Source: Exiguobacterium sp. SL-9
GTDB lineage: Bacteria; Bacillota; Bacilli; Exiguobacteriales; Exiguobacteriaceae
NCBI RefSeq assembly: GCF_004336985.1
Contig: NZ_SJUO01000004.1
Location: 62,001 to 126,000, forward strand
Length of the DNA: 64,000 bases
Direction: 5' to 3'
This document shows, piece after piece, positions 1 to 8,657 of the stretch (position 1 is the first letter of the stretch; every line of letters starts with the position of its first letter). A program made the position numbers and the translations under genes. A model generated the notes under the pieces. The model ran no database searches, had not been told where the DNA came from, and worked only from the letters and a program-made list of their open reading frames with translations.

Positions 1-756
1 GATCATGAAGAACATATCCCTGAAGGCTGGCTCATCCCTTATGCCGATCTCCTGACGCTTCTGCTCGCTTTGTTTATCGTCTTGTTCGCCTCAAGTAACG
101 TCGACCAGACAAAACTCGAAAAGATGTCCCAGTCTTTTAGTCAAGTGTTCTCGGGCGGGACGAGCGTGTTTCAAGCCTCAACCGCCTCGAATAGCGATAT
201 TAGCCGCACGACTAAAACGGACACGACTTCGAACCCACGGACATACGAACTCGCCAAACTTGATGAGCTGAAAGAAGAGGTCAATCAATACATTCAAAAG
301 AATGGACTCGAGGATGAAATCAAAGCGACCATCAACTCGAGCGGTCTCGTCTTAACGATTCAGGACCGGGCTCTGTTCAGTATGGGGGAAGCGACACTCG
401 ACGCCGATGCTAGAGCGGTCGCCCGTTCTATCAGCGGGATTCTCGAACAGGCCGGCAATCGTGAAATCGTCGTATCGGGTCATACGGATAACATCCCGAT
501 TAACACGGCCCGCTTCCCGTCGAACTGGGAACTCAGTTCGGCCCGGGCCACGGCTTTCATGCGTGGCTTGTTGACGAACGACGCCTTGAACCCTGGCCAA
601 TTCACACTTGCGAGCTACGGAGAATATAAACCAATTGCGACGAACGACACGGAAGACGGACGTTCAAAAAACCGCCGCGTCGAAGTGTTGATTAAACCAC
701 TCGTCGATTTGTCAGAAGGATCACCTAAAATGATTGAAACCATCGTCTTGCCATAA
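1..756 (+). CDS. motB: Flagellar motor stator protein, MotB/MotS type (5' end cut by window)
   Basis: The reading frame is open from the first base, so the gene starts upstream of the window; 251 codons are present. The first codons give a hydrophobic helix preceded by Tyr-Ala-Asp, with the Asp (codon 16) matching the proton/sodium-binding Asp of MotB. A polar linker follows. A C-terminal OmpA-like peptidoglycan-binding domain is centred on a GHTDN motif near codons 159-163, with the typical NWELSSARA and KNRRVE segments. MotB anchors the stator to the cell wall and pairs with MotA, expected just upstream. I cannot tell proton-driven MotB from sodium-driven MotS. A hairpin terminator follows the stop at once. 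Confidence 0.9.
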   Translation, partial: DHEEHIPEGWLIPYADLLTLLLALFIVLFASSNVDQTKLEKMSQSFSQVFSGGTSVFQASTASNSDISRTTKTDTTSNPRTYELAKLDELKEEVNQYIQKNGLEDEIKATINSSGLVLTIQDRALFSMGEATLDADARAVARSISGILEQAGNREIVVSGHTDNIPINTARFPSNWELSSARATAFMRGLLTNDALNPGQFTLASYGEYKPIATNDTEDGRSKNRRVEVLIKPLVDLSEGSPKMIETIVLP

Positions 757-789
757 AAAAATCCCACTCTATCGAGAGTGGGATTTTTC
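757..789. terminator. Bidirectional terminator between motB and the oxidoreductase gene
   Basis: Perfect 11-bp stem AATCCCACTCT / AGAGTGGGATT with an ATCG loop, flanked by A-run and T-run, so it can serve both convergent genes. Confidence 0.85.
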
Positions 790-790
790 G

Positions 791-2215
791 TTAACGGGTC
801 CATTCAAAGTATTTGCGGGACAAATCTGTGAGTGGGCTGTTGAATAAACGCTTCCGCCAATAAAGGTCGGACACTTTTTTCACGGCCTCGCTCCGCGATG
901 GATACGGATAAATCATGCGTGATAGTTTGCCGATCTTATCGCCCCGCTGCATCGCATAGACGACAATTTGCATCCAATCCCCGGCCGTCATCCCGACCGC
1001 GTGTCCGCCGATGATTTTGCCGTTCTTCCGGGTGATGATTTTGACGAATCCTGTTTCTTGACGATCCGCGACGAACCGATCGACATCGGACAGTTTTGCT
1101 TCAAACACCTCGACGTCGTCGCCGTGACGCTCACGTGCCTCGGCCTCGGTCATGCCGACGTGGAATACTTCCGGTTCGGTGAACGTGATCCACGGCATTT
1201 TCGTGTAGTCGACCTTGTTCCAAAGTCCGAACAAGGCGTTCGCCACGACCGCCTTCCCTTCTTCTCCGGCCGCGTGGGTGAACGGTAACGTCTTAATCGT
1301 ATCGCCAATCGCAAAAATATGCGGTTGGGACGTCCGATATGTCGAAGAGACATCGATATATCCGTCTTTCACATTCACATGGGCCCGGTCGAGCCGTAAT
1401 TCATCGATTCGCGGTTTACGCCCCGTCGCCATGAGCAGTTTGTCGGCCTCATACGTTACGGTCTCGCCATCGACTTCAGTCGTGACGTGAATACGTCCTC
1501 CCGCTTCTGCAATCTGCTTCACCTTCACCCCGATTTTAAGGCGCATCGCCATCTCGAGCTGTGAGCGGAGCAACTTGCTGACAGACTCGTCTTCTTTCGG
1601 CAAAAATGTGTCCTGTGCCTCGAGCACGGTCACTTGGCTTCCGAGACGAGCGAACGATTGGGCAAGTTCAAGTCCGACCGTACCGGCACCGATAACGATA
1701 ATACTTTCTGGCAACGTCTCTTCTTCAAAGACTTGTTCATTCGTTAAGTACGGCACACTGTCCAAGCCATCAATCGGCGGCACCGTCGGTTTCGACCCGG
1801 TCGCGATGACGAATTTTTTCCCAATCAATAAGTCGTCTCCGACTTTAAGTTCATACGGGCTTTGGAATGACGCCTCGCCGATATACACATCGACACCAAG
1901 TTTTTCGAAACGCTCCGTGCCGTCATGATCTTGGATGATGGCACGAGCACGATCGACACGCGCCTTCGTCGTCTGGTAATGGTCGCGGCCGTCAAACTCA
2001 GCTCCGAGCACACGGGCAGCCTGCATCATGCTACTCGCTTCTTTCGAAGCGGCAATCAGCGCTTTCGACGGGACACATCCGACGTGTAGACAGTCACCAC
2101 CAAGGTGCTTTTTCTTTTCAACCAAGGCGACTTTTGCACCTAAGTTGGCGGCACCAGCCGCGACCGTCATTCCAGCCGCGCCACCACCGATCACAATCAA
2201 CTGATAATCCTTCAT
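791..2215 (-). CDS. FAD-dependent pyridine nucleotide-disulfide oxidoreductase (mercuric reductase/lipoamide dehydrogenase-like)
   Basis: 474 residues. An N-terminal GGGAAG dinucleotide-binding motif (residues 10-15) is followed by the redox pair C42-LHVG-C47 in GGDCLHVGCVPSK, then a second GxGxxG NAD(P) site (IGAGTVG) and an FAD motif (AIGDT) near residue 300. The C-terminal dimerisation domain is present. Where lipoamide dehydrogenases carry the catalytic HxxHPxxxE, this protein reads YPYPSRSE, so it lacks the usual His and is probably not the pyruvate dehydrogenase E3. Proteins of this shape are usually labelled mercuric reductase-like, but the heavy-metal-binding domain and C-terminal Cys pair are missing. 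The substrate is unknown. Its start overlaps the DUF1499 gene by 4 bp, so the two form an operon. Confidence 0.85.
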   Translation of the reverse strand: MKDYQLIVIGGGAAGMTVAAGAANLGAKVALVEKKKHLGGDCLHVGCVPSKALIAASKEASSMMQAARVLGAEFDGRDHYQTTKARVDRARAIIQDHDGTERFEKLGVDVYIGEASFQSPYELKVGDDLLIGKKFVIATGSKPTVPPIDGLDSVPYLTNEQVFEEETLPESIIVIGAGTVGLELAQSFARLGSQVTVLEAQDTFLPKEDESVSKLLRSQLEMAMRLKIGVKVKQIAEAGGRIHVTTEVDGETVTYEADKLLMATGRKPRIDELRLDRAHVNVKDGYIDVSSTYRTSQPHIFAIGDTIKTLPFTHAAGEEGKAVVANALFGLWNKVDYTKMPWITFTEPEVFHVGMTEAEARERHGDDVEVFEAKLSDVDRFVADRQETGFVKIITRKNGKIIGGHAVGMTAGDWMQIVVYAMQRGDKIGKLSRMIYPYPSRSEAVKKVSDLYWRKRLFNSPLTDLSRKYFEWTR

Positions 2216-2577
2216 CTCATCAACCTCCGATAGCGTTCACTTACATCTTGCATCCGGTTCCGGTTCACCCCAAAATCAGAATGGCCAAGTCGTGATGCCG
2301 AGCGAAATTCAATTTGTCTCGTCTCATCGTCGAATCGGAATTCAACGTCATCCTTAAAGCGCATCAATTTCGACGTGACGACATAATGGAGCGTGTCATC
2401 GGTCTCCTTGACGAGCTCGGTCCGAGGCAGTTGCCCCATGACCATCTTTATTGTCTCGATGCTCTCAGCGCGGTCTCCCCTGTATGGGAGCGGGTCCATG
2501 CGCAGCGCTTCGATTGTTGTTTCGGTCGAGACAGCGTTCGGACTACCTTTTAACGGTTTCAACGGTTTCGTTGCCAC
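2212..2577 (-). CDS. DUF1499 family protein
   Basis: 121 residues, starting at a GTG preceded by a GGGAGG ribosome site. The sequence fits DUF1499: a region ending in a Tyr-Val-Val-Thr-Ser segment, then VEFRFD and IEFRSASRLGHSDFGVNR toward the C-terminus, the conserved signature of the family. No signal peptide or membrane segment is visible. The function is unknown. It is translationally coupled (ATGA overlap) to the flavin oxidoreductase gene downstream, so a joint redox-related role is possible but unproven. Confidence 0.75.
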   Translation of the reverse strand: MATKPLKPLKGSPNAVSTETTIEALRMDPLPYRGDRAESIETIKMVMGQLPRTELVKETDDTLHYVVTSKLMRFKDDVEFRFDDETRQIEFRSASRLGHSDFGVNRNRMQDVSERYRRLMR

Positions 2578-2640
2578 AAAAAAACCTCCCTCATTCTACA
2601 TACAATTACATGTATCCTGAATTCGGGAAGTTTAACCCTT

Positions 2641-4020
2641 TTAATGCAGTTCACTCGGGTCAAGTGGTAATAAAACGGTCACCGTCGTCCCATGACCGAC
2701 TTCACTTTCGATGACGAGCTTCCCTTCGTGCGCCTCAATCAACTCTTTGGCGATGGCGAGACCAAGACCACTGCTTCCTTTCGTCACTTGTGCCTGATAG
2801 AACATTTCCGTGATGCGCTGCAGATGCTCCCGTGAGATACCAGGCCCCTCATCAATGATTGAGATGAACGCGACCCGTTCCGACTGAACAAAGCGTACCG
2901 TCAACGTCCCACCTTCCGGCGAGAAGCGAATCGCGTTCTCGAGCAAGTTCAAAAATACTTGTTTCAACCGGTTCTCATCAAACAGACCGATCGATTTTTG
3001 CGGGTACCGTTCGATGAGCGTGATCTGTTTGTCTTCGAGCGACTGTTTCAACTGAATTGTCACTTTCCGTAACAGCGATACGAGATCGAGTTCTTGCCGA
3101 TACAAGACGAGACGGCTCTCTTCGATTTTTGTGTAATCGAGCAACTGCTCGACGAGCCCGATCATCCGCTCTGTCTCCGAGTGAATGATGCTCAAACCGA
3201 GTTCGGTCTCATCCGATACTTTCTCGTCCCCGCCGCGAATCGTTTCGGTCCATCCTTTGATTGAAGTGAGCGGTGTCCGCAACTCGTGCGACACGTTTGA
3301 TAGAAATTCATTTCGCGTCGACTGGTGCTGCTGTACTTTTGCCCCTAAATACGTGAGTGTCCGAGCCAGTGCCCCGAGCTCATGTTTTTCATTGGAATAG
3401 ACTTCGACGTCGAAATCACCTTGCGCCATCTCATCGGCCGTTTCAATGATGTCCCGAATCGGTCGTACGAAGCGGTCTGCAATCCGAATGACGGCATAGA
3501 GTGCGACCAGCCAAATCAAAACCCCAATCATGACAACAGCCATCCAAATCTCACGGATTAACGTGTCGAGATCGGCGAGCGGTCGCGTGAAGCTGATGGC
3601 GAACTCACTTGTGCCGTCCGTCATAATGGGACTCGTCACCGACAAGTAGTGGTTCCCTTCCGCATCGTAATCTTGGACGACGGACTCGCCGCGTGCGAGG
3701 TCTTGCAATTGTTCCGGCGTGAAAGCCGACTGTTGCACCCGCTGTCCTGTCGTTTTTATAATTTGACCGGCGCGGTCGACAATCGTCAAATCGGTGCCGG
3801 GATACCCGAACGTCCGGACGAGAACCGAGAACGCGCTCGGTGTCTCAAAACCGACCTGCGCCTGCGGATAGAGATAGGCACTCGTCGTCGCATGGCTAAG
3901 TAAGGCCTCTGATTCATATTCATAGTAGTAGCGGTACGTTCCGTACGACAAGACGCTCATGAGCAAGACGAGCACGAGCGTCATGACGAGCATAATCCGA
4001 ATGACGAGCTGTTGCTTCAT
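2641..4020 (-). CDS. Two-component sensor histidine kinase
   Basis: 459 residues. A membrane helix near residues 8-28, an extracellular sensor region of about 130 residues, a second helix at about 160-180, then a HAMP linker (after IADRFVRPI), a HisKA domain with phospho-acceptor His245 in NVSHELRTPL, and a HATPase domain with N (LLENAIRFSPEGG), G1 (DEGPG) and G2 (SSGLGLAIA) boxes. It lies directly after and overlaps (4 bp) the response regulator gene, which is its obvious partner. The stimulus is not evident; the layout is that of the PhoR/ResE/WalK-like class without a PAS domain. Confidence 0.9.
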   Translation of the reverse strand: MKQQLVIRIMLVMTLVLVLLMSVLSYGTYRYYYEYESEALLSHATTSAYLYPQAQVGFETPSAFSVLVRTFGYPGTDLTIVDRAGQIIKTTGQRVQQSAFTPEQLQDLARGESVVQDYDAEGNHYLSVTSPIMTDGTSEFAISFTRPLADLDTLIREIWMAVVMIGVLIWLVALYAVIRIADRFVRPIRDIIETADEMAQGDFDVEVYSNEKHELGALARTLTYLGAKVQQHQSTRNEFLSNVSHELRTPLTSIKGWTETIRGGDEKVSDETELGLSIIHSETERMIGLVEQLLDYTKIEESRLVLYRQELDLVSLLRKVTIQLKQSLEDKQITLIERYPQKSIGLFDENRLKQVFLNLLENAIRFSPEGGTLTVRFVQSERVAFISIIDEGPGISREHLQRITEMFYQAQVTKGSSGLGLAIAKELIEAHEGKLVIESEVGHGTTVTVLLPLDPSELH

Positions 4021-4712
4021 CCGTCATGTCTCCGCCATTTGTACCCGTGTCCCCAAAGCGTCTCGATATAAGCCGGATGACTCGGGTCGTCTTCAATTTT
4101 TTGACGGAGACGACGAATATTGACGTCGACCGTCTTTCTGTCTCCGAAGTAATTGATGCCCCAAACAGCATCCAACAACGCGTCACGCGATAAGACGACT
4201 TCCTCGTTTTGAACGAGATGACAAATCAAATCGTATTCGGTCGGGGTCAAATCGATGGACTGTCCATACTTCGTCACTTGCTTCGCCGCCAAATCGATCG
4301 CGAACGGCCCTGACTTCAATCGTTTCTTCTCTTTACGTTTCACTTTCTCGACACGTCGGAGGAGCGCTTGAATCCGTGCGACGAGCTCACCCGGACTGAA
4401 CGGCTTGGCGATATAGTCGTCCGCCCCTCTGCCCAGTCCCTCGATTTTATCTTCTTCGAGTGTGCGCGCCGTCAGCATGATGATGCCGACGTTCTCATCT
4501 AAGTCGCGAATGGCCGCACAAGCTTCGAACCCGTCCATCTCGGGCATCATCACATCCAATAACACGATATCAAACGGTTCACGATCGAACGCCGTGACCG
4601 CCTCGCGTCCGTTCGTCGCCTCAAAGACGTCAAATCCGGCTCGCTTTAAATTAACGATGATAAAGCTGCGAATCGCATGCTCATCTTCGGCTACTAATAT
4701 TCGATTCATCAT
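4017..4712 (-). CDS. OmpR/PhoB-family response regulator
   Basis: About 231 residues. The receiver domain shows the acidic pair in VAEDEH, phospho-acceptor Asp53 in LLLDVMMPEMDG, Thr in MLTAR and Lys in YIAKPFSPGEL. A winged-helix DNA-binding domain follows (LTPTEYDLICHL, the RxLRxKIEDDP segment and the ETLWGHGYKW end). A longer frame opens at 4733, but the AGAGGTGG ribosome site lies inside that extension, so I place the start at the ATG-ATG pair at 4712/4709. It is coupled to the histidine kinase downstream and divergent from the HAD phosphatase gene. Confidence 0.9.
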   Translation of the reverse strand: MMNRILVAEDEHAIRSFIIVNLKRAGFDVFEATNGREAVTAFDREPFDIVLLDVMMPEMDGFEACAAIRDLDENVGIIMLTARTLEEDKIEGLGRGADDYIAKPFSPGELVARIQALLRRVEKVKRKEKKRLKSGPFAIDLAAKQVTKYGQSIDLTPTEYDLICHLVQNEEVVLSRDALLDAVWGINYFGDRKTVDVNIRRLRQKIEDDPSHPAYIETLWGHGYKWRRHDG

Positions 4713-4832
4713 TCCACCTCTTCTGAAGTTCACTACTTCTTAATAGTTACGTTTTTGCGACAAGGTTGTCAATTGACCTCAAATCGTATTAGGATGGAGT
4801 CATTAGATTCTGAAGGAGGACTCCTTACCATT

Positions 4833-5654
4833 ATGAGTTACAAGATGATTGTTTTAGATATGGACGATACGCTCCTCACGAGCGATCACACGATTTCCGC
4901 CAAGACGAAAGCGGCATTGCTGGATGTACAAGAACGTGGACACAAGGTCGTGCTCGCGAGCGGACGTCCGACGTACGCGATGTGGGAAGCAGCCCGAGAG
5001 CTAGAGCTCGCCAAATACGGCAGCTATATTCTCTCATTTAACGGTGCCTCAATCATCAACTGGGAGACAAATGAAGAAATCTTTTCGAGTACGTTGCTTC
5101 CGGAAACGGTCGCCCATCTCCATGATATCAGTGTCCGGGAAGAAATCGCGATTCATACGTACATCGGTAACGAAATCGTAACCGATCAACCGAACCCATA
5201 TACCGATATCGAAGGTGAGTTGACAGGTATGCCGGTCATCCATGTCGATGACTTCAAAGAAGCGGTCACGACGCCTGTCGTCAAGTGTCTTATGCTCGGT
5301 GACGGAGACACGCTCGCCCCGATTGAAACGAAACTTCAAGTCGAGCTCGAAGGAAAACTCGCCGTCGCACGATCGAAGCCGTTCTTCCTGGAGTTCACAG
5401 AAGCGGGTGTGACCAAAGGGACGAGTCTTGCCTTCCTCGCCGAACACGTCGGGATCGAGCAAGCCCACGTCATCGCTTGTGGTGACGGAAACAATGACTT
5501 GACGATGATCGAATGGGCCGGCCTCGGTGTCGCGATGGGTAATGCCAACGCGACGGTCAAAGGCAAAGCCGACTTCATCACGAAATCAAACAATGAAGAC
5601 GGGATCGCGCACGTCGTCGAAACATTCATGGGAACTGTCCTCGCCGATCGGTAA
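4833..5654 (+). CDS. HAD-superfamily phosphatase, Cof/YidA type
   Basis: 273 residues starting at the ATG after a clean AAGGAGGA site (4814-4820). HAD motif I is LDMDDTLL (nucleophile Asp near residue 9), motif II is LASGRP, and motifs III/IV are KGTSL and CGDGNNDLTMIEWAG. The C2-type cap between motifs II and III is that of Cof-like sugar-phosphate or nucleotide phosphatases. The native substrate cannot be read from sequence. The gene is single, divergent from the response regulator and followed within 40 bp by the hydrolase gene, with which it could share a transcript. Confidence 0.85.
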   Translation: MSYKMIVLDMDDTLLTSDHTISAKTKAALLDVQERGHKVVLASGRPTYAMWEAARELELAKYGSYILSFNGASIINWETNEEIFSSTLLPETVAHLHDISVREEIAIHTYIGNEIVTDQPNPYTDIEGELTGMPVIHVDDFKEAVTTPVVKCLMLGDGDTLAPIETKLQVELEGKLAVARSKPFFLEFTEAGVTKGTSLAFLAEHVGIEQAHVIACGDGNNDLTMIEWAGLGVAMGNANATVKGKADFITKSNNEDGIAHVVETFMGTVLADR

Positions 5655-5690
5655 GCGGACAGCTTAGGTTGAACTGAAGGAGGAATTACG

Positions 5691-6680
5691 ATGAATAAAG
5701 GATTGAAACGAGCAGGACTTGGACTGATCGGGACGGCTGTCGCCGGTGCCGCTTATGTATTCTTGTCCCCGAAACCGACCTCACGCCTCGTCAAGACCTC
5801 ATTTGCCGGCGGGAACGAAGTGGCCATCAAAGGGTTTGAGGAGGTCGTTCAAAAAACGTCGGTCCGGAAAGACATCGACTACCATTCTGCTTATGAGCAC
5901 GGGACGTTCGACTTGATTCGTTATGAAGGCGAGAAACAGATTGTCCCGACCATCTTTTGGGTGCACGGTGGTTCGTTCGTCGGTGGCGATAAGGCCGACG
6001 TCTTCAAGTATGCGACATCGATCGCGAGCAACGGTTATAACGTCGTTAGCGTCAATTATGCGCTCGCCCCTGACGTCACGTACCCGGTACCGCTCCAACA
6101 ACTCGAAGAGGCGTACACGTATATCGCTGAAAACAATGACCGCTTCCGGCTCGACCTCGACCGCGTCTTTTTTGCGGGCGATTCGAACGGTGCACAACTC
6201 GTCGCCCAGTTCGTCGGTATTCAATTGAATGACGACTACGCGCCGTCTGCCGAAGTGAATCAAGTCGTCCCGAAATCGTCCATCCTCGGCACGGTTCTCA
6301 TGTCGGGGCCGTACGACTTGAAACGAAGCATCGTCGAGTCATCGAAGGCGCTCAATCGCTTCTTGTTCAAACGGATCGGTTGGGCTTACTTTGGGACATA
6401 CAACTGGGAAGACTTGCCGGTCGTCGCCGAGGCGTCGCCGCTCGTGAACATCCCGGCCACGTTCGTTCCGACGTTTATCACTGACGGCAACAGCGGGTCG
6501 TTCGAGATTCAAGCGAAAGAGTTCGCGACGATTCTTTCAGGTCGTACTGACGTCACGAGCGTCTTTTACGACCGAAACGAACACACACTTGGCCATGACT
6601 ACCATTTCGAGATGGATCAACCAGCCGCTAGTGCGACGTATCGCCGTTTGATCACGTTTTTGCGTGAGACGACACGCTAA
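5691..6680 (+). CDS. Alpha/beta hydrolase (esterase/lipase, HSL-like)
   Basis: 329 residues after a GAAGGAGGA ribosome site. The N-terminus has two Lys/Arg residues and a hydrophobic stretch (about residues 8-26) that could be a membrane anchor or uncleaved signal. The fold marks are the oxyanion motif HGGS at 92-95 and the nucleophile elbow GDSNG with Ser165; the late His lies in NEHTLGHDYHF. This is the arrangement of hormone-sensitive-lipase-type esterases. The substrate is unknown. It ends in a strong terminator shared with phhA. Confidence 0.85.
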   Translation: MNKGLKRAGLGLIGTAVAGAAYVFLSPKPTSRLVKTSFAGGNEVAIKGFEEVVQKTSVRKDIDYHSAYEHGTFDLIRYEGEKQIVPTIFWVHGGSFVGGDKADVFKYATSIASNGYNVVSVNYALAPDVTYPVPLQQLEEAYTYIAENNDRFRLDLDRVFFAGDSNGAQLVAQFVGIQLNDDYAPSAEVNQVVPKSSILGTVLMSGPYDLKRSIVESSKALNRFLFKRIGWAYFGTYNWEDLPVVAEASPLVNIPATFVPTFITDGNSGSFEIQAKEFATILSGRTDVTSVFYDRNEHTLGHDYHFEMDQPAASATYRRLITFLRETTR

Positions 6681-6682
6681 AC

Positions 6683-6720
6683 AAAGAATCCCCGCCCATC
6701 ACAGGGCGGGGATTCTTTTT
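6683..6720. terminator. Bidirectional terminator, hydrolase / phhA
   Basis: 15-bp perfect stem AAAGAATCCCCGCCC / GGGCGGGGATTCTTT with T-runs in both directions between convergent genes. Confidence 0.9.
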
Positions 6721-6721
6721 G

Positions 6722-8284
6722 TCAGTTGAGTAAGCGAAGCGCGCGGCCAATCAACTCATGCCGCGACGGTGACGTCTCGCGTAACGCGTGAAGGCGTTCT
6801 GTCAACGCCTGTCGAAGTTCGGTGGACTCGACGAGCTCCAAGCATTCGATGTGGAGCAGCCATGCATCGGGATGGTCGGCCAGAATCGTCGGTACGAGCT
6901 CATCAATCGATTCACCTTGCTCCCGCATATTACGAACTTGATTGAACATCGGGTCATCCTTCGTCCAGACACGTGCGTCACGCTCGATGTGGACCGGTTT
7001 CTCCAAGATGACGAGTTCGTCAATCTCGGTGCCCGGGAAAATCGATGGGAGCGTATCTTGTCTCACTTCAAGTGTGGCCAGTTTAATCTGTCGACCTTCG
7101 ATGGTCACGACGACGTCTTCAAGCTGCAACGCTTCTGCCGTCTCGTTAACGACTTGACCATCTAACTGGATTCCCGCTGTCGCCAACACCTCTTGAAGCG
7201 GTCCGTCGAGAACGAGTAGGCCGTGATTGTGTAAGTTCGTCAATTGACCGTGGTTGACGTTCACGCAGTCGTCCCATTGGACGAGCGCGTGCGCCCCAGA
7301 GCGCGTCACATGACGAATCACACCGACGCGGTCTGTCCCGTCCTCAAGTCGGACGGTCGATTGACTACCCGAGGCGAGCGCCTTCTCGAGCGAGGCGATG
7401 CCACCTTTGTTGACCGCCATCCGTGACTCGAGCTCATCCAGCGCGTCCTTCAATGCCTCAAAGTCTGGAATGACGAACAGTTCACGTTGCATATTCGTCA
7501 CGTCCTGCTTCGTCTCAAGTGCGTGCTCCAAGTCGAACGGATGTTTCGTGACGGCGTCAGTCAAACAGTGACGGCTCTCTCCGACCGAAGATAACAGGCC
7601 GGCCCCGTAAATGAGCGGACTGTCCACATCACCGATGAGACCAAACTCGACCGTCCACCAAAAGATGCGGGCCACTTGTTGCGCTTCAGAGAAACCGGTC
7701 ACTTGCGCTTTGGCCGCATGGACCGCCGCTTCGGCTGCCGCGATCTCTTCATCCGTCGAGTTCGCATTCTCCTTCACGACGGTCAATCGTTTTAGTGCTG
7801 CAAACGAGGCGTGTTCTTCCCGATTCATGAACGCTTTCGCCCCAAGCTGACCGAACCGCTTCACAATTTGTGAGAACTCCGGATCCATCAACATCGGTGC
7901 GTGACCGGCCGCCTCATGGATAATGTCCGGCGCCGGGCTGTACAAGATATTCTCGACTTTCCGAATGTCGGTCGCGACCGGCAACATCCCGTTCCCTTGG
8001 AAATCAAAGAAAGCGACGCCTGGAATGAGTCCATCGACCGCGACCGTCGACCAACCGGCCGTCCGCATCTCCTCGGTCATTTTTTCAACGTCGGGAAGGC
8101 GATTTGGCCCCATGCCTGTCTTCTTTAGGCCTTCGATGTAGAACGGATGGGCCTTTCCTTCGAGCGTATGCAAATTCAGGCGTAGCACGAAGCGCCAGAC
8201 GGCATGGTCGGTCGGCGTGTACTCGTCGTAGAACTGTGGTGAAATATGAGGGGCCAAATGGCGTGGGATCGATTGTGTGAGCAT
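6722..8284 (-). CDS. phhA: Phenylalanine 4-monooxygenase (aromatic amino acid hydroxylase)
   Basis: 520 residues. The catalytic domain holds the iron ligands His123 and His128 in IIHEAAGHAP and Glu213 in WWTVEFGLIGD, as in biopterin-dependent hydroxylases. The enzyme converts Phe to Tyr with tetrahydropterin and O2. It carries a long C-terminal extension (roughly residues 280-520) beyond the compact proteobacterial enzyme. A similar long form is known in Bacillus cereus-group bacteria (recollection, not checked). No ACT-type N-terminal regulatory domain is visible. RBS AAAGGAGGA precedes the ATG. The gene is monocistronic, behind a T-box leader whose specifier codon reads TAC (Tyr), so expression should rise when Tyr-tRNA is uncharged, matching the product of the reaction. 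Confidence 0.92.
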   Translation of the reverse strand: MLTQSIPRHLAPHISPQFYDEYTPTDHAVWRFVLRLNLHTLEGKAHPFYIEGLKKTGMGPNRLPDVEKMTEEMRTAGWSTVAVDGLIPGVAFFDFQGNGMLPVATDIRKVENILYSPAPDIIHEAAGHAPMLMDPEFSQIVKRFGQLGAKAFMNREEHASFAALKRLTVVKENANSTDEEIAAAEAAVHAAKAQVTGFSEAQQVARIFWWTVEFGLIGDVDSPLIYGAGLLSSVGESRHCLTDAVTKHPFDLEHALETKQDVTNMQRELFVIPDFEALKDALDELESRMAVNKGGIASLEKALASGSQSTVRLEDGTDRVGVIRHVTRSGAHALVQWDDCVNVNHGQLTNLHNHGLLVLDGPLQEVLATAGIQLDGQVVNETAEALQLEDVVVTIEGRQIKLATLEVRQDTLPSIFPGTEIDELVILEKPVHIERDARVWTKDDPMFNQVRNMREQGESIDELVPTILADHPDAWLLHIECLELVESTELRQALTERLHALRETSPSRHELIGRALRLLN

Positions 8285-8312
8285 GATGTTTCCTCCTTTG
8301 ATTGACTGAACG

Positions 8313-8516
8313 TAAAAAAGTCCCTATCGAGTTACTCGATAGGGACGACTTTGCCGCGGTACCACCCTGATTACTAGACGGAGTCTAGTCACTCTAATCC
8401 GATAACGGGGGACCGCTCAACAAGTGAGAGCTCGCAAACTGTAATTCGATTCATCCTTTGGGCGTGTTCACAGCACCACACGCTCTCTGGGCCAGGGAAG
8501 ATGTCTCTACTTCGGT
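8313..8516 (-). promoter_or_regulatory. T-box riboswitch (leader of phhA), Tyr-type specifier
   Basis: Read on the minus strand, the leader shows the Stem I marks AGTA, AGAGAGC and GGTGCTGTGA, then GAAT-TAC-A in the specifier position (TAC at 8443-8441). It ends with the diagnostic T-box AGGGTGGTACCGCG (8368-8355), which pairs with the 5' side of the terminator to form the antiterminator. The terminator is a perfect 12-bp stem (8320-8346) followed by six T. The codon assignment rests on spacing from the GAA and the following purine; TTA (Leu) in the neighbouring register is less likely. Confidence 0.9.
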
Positions 8517-8628
8517 TTGGTCGTTGCTTTTATACTGTTATACAGTTATGCTTCTATGCACATTCGCTTTTAAGTGCTAAAGCGTCTTGTTGCTAGTAAC
8601 AATAACAGACGATTCGGACGCCGTCAAC

Positions 8629-8657
8629 AAAAAAACAGTCCGCATCTGCAGACTGTT
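8629..8657 (-). terminator. Terminator of ung
   Basis: On the minus strand AACAGTC, a 10-nt loop, GACTGTT, then a run of T, directly after the stop codon. Confidence 0.7.
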
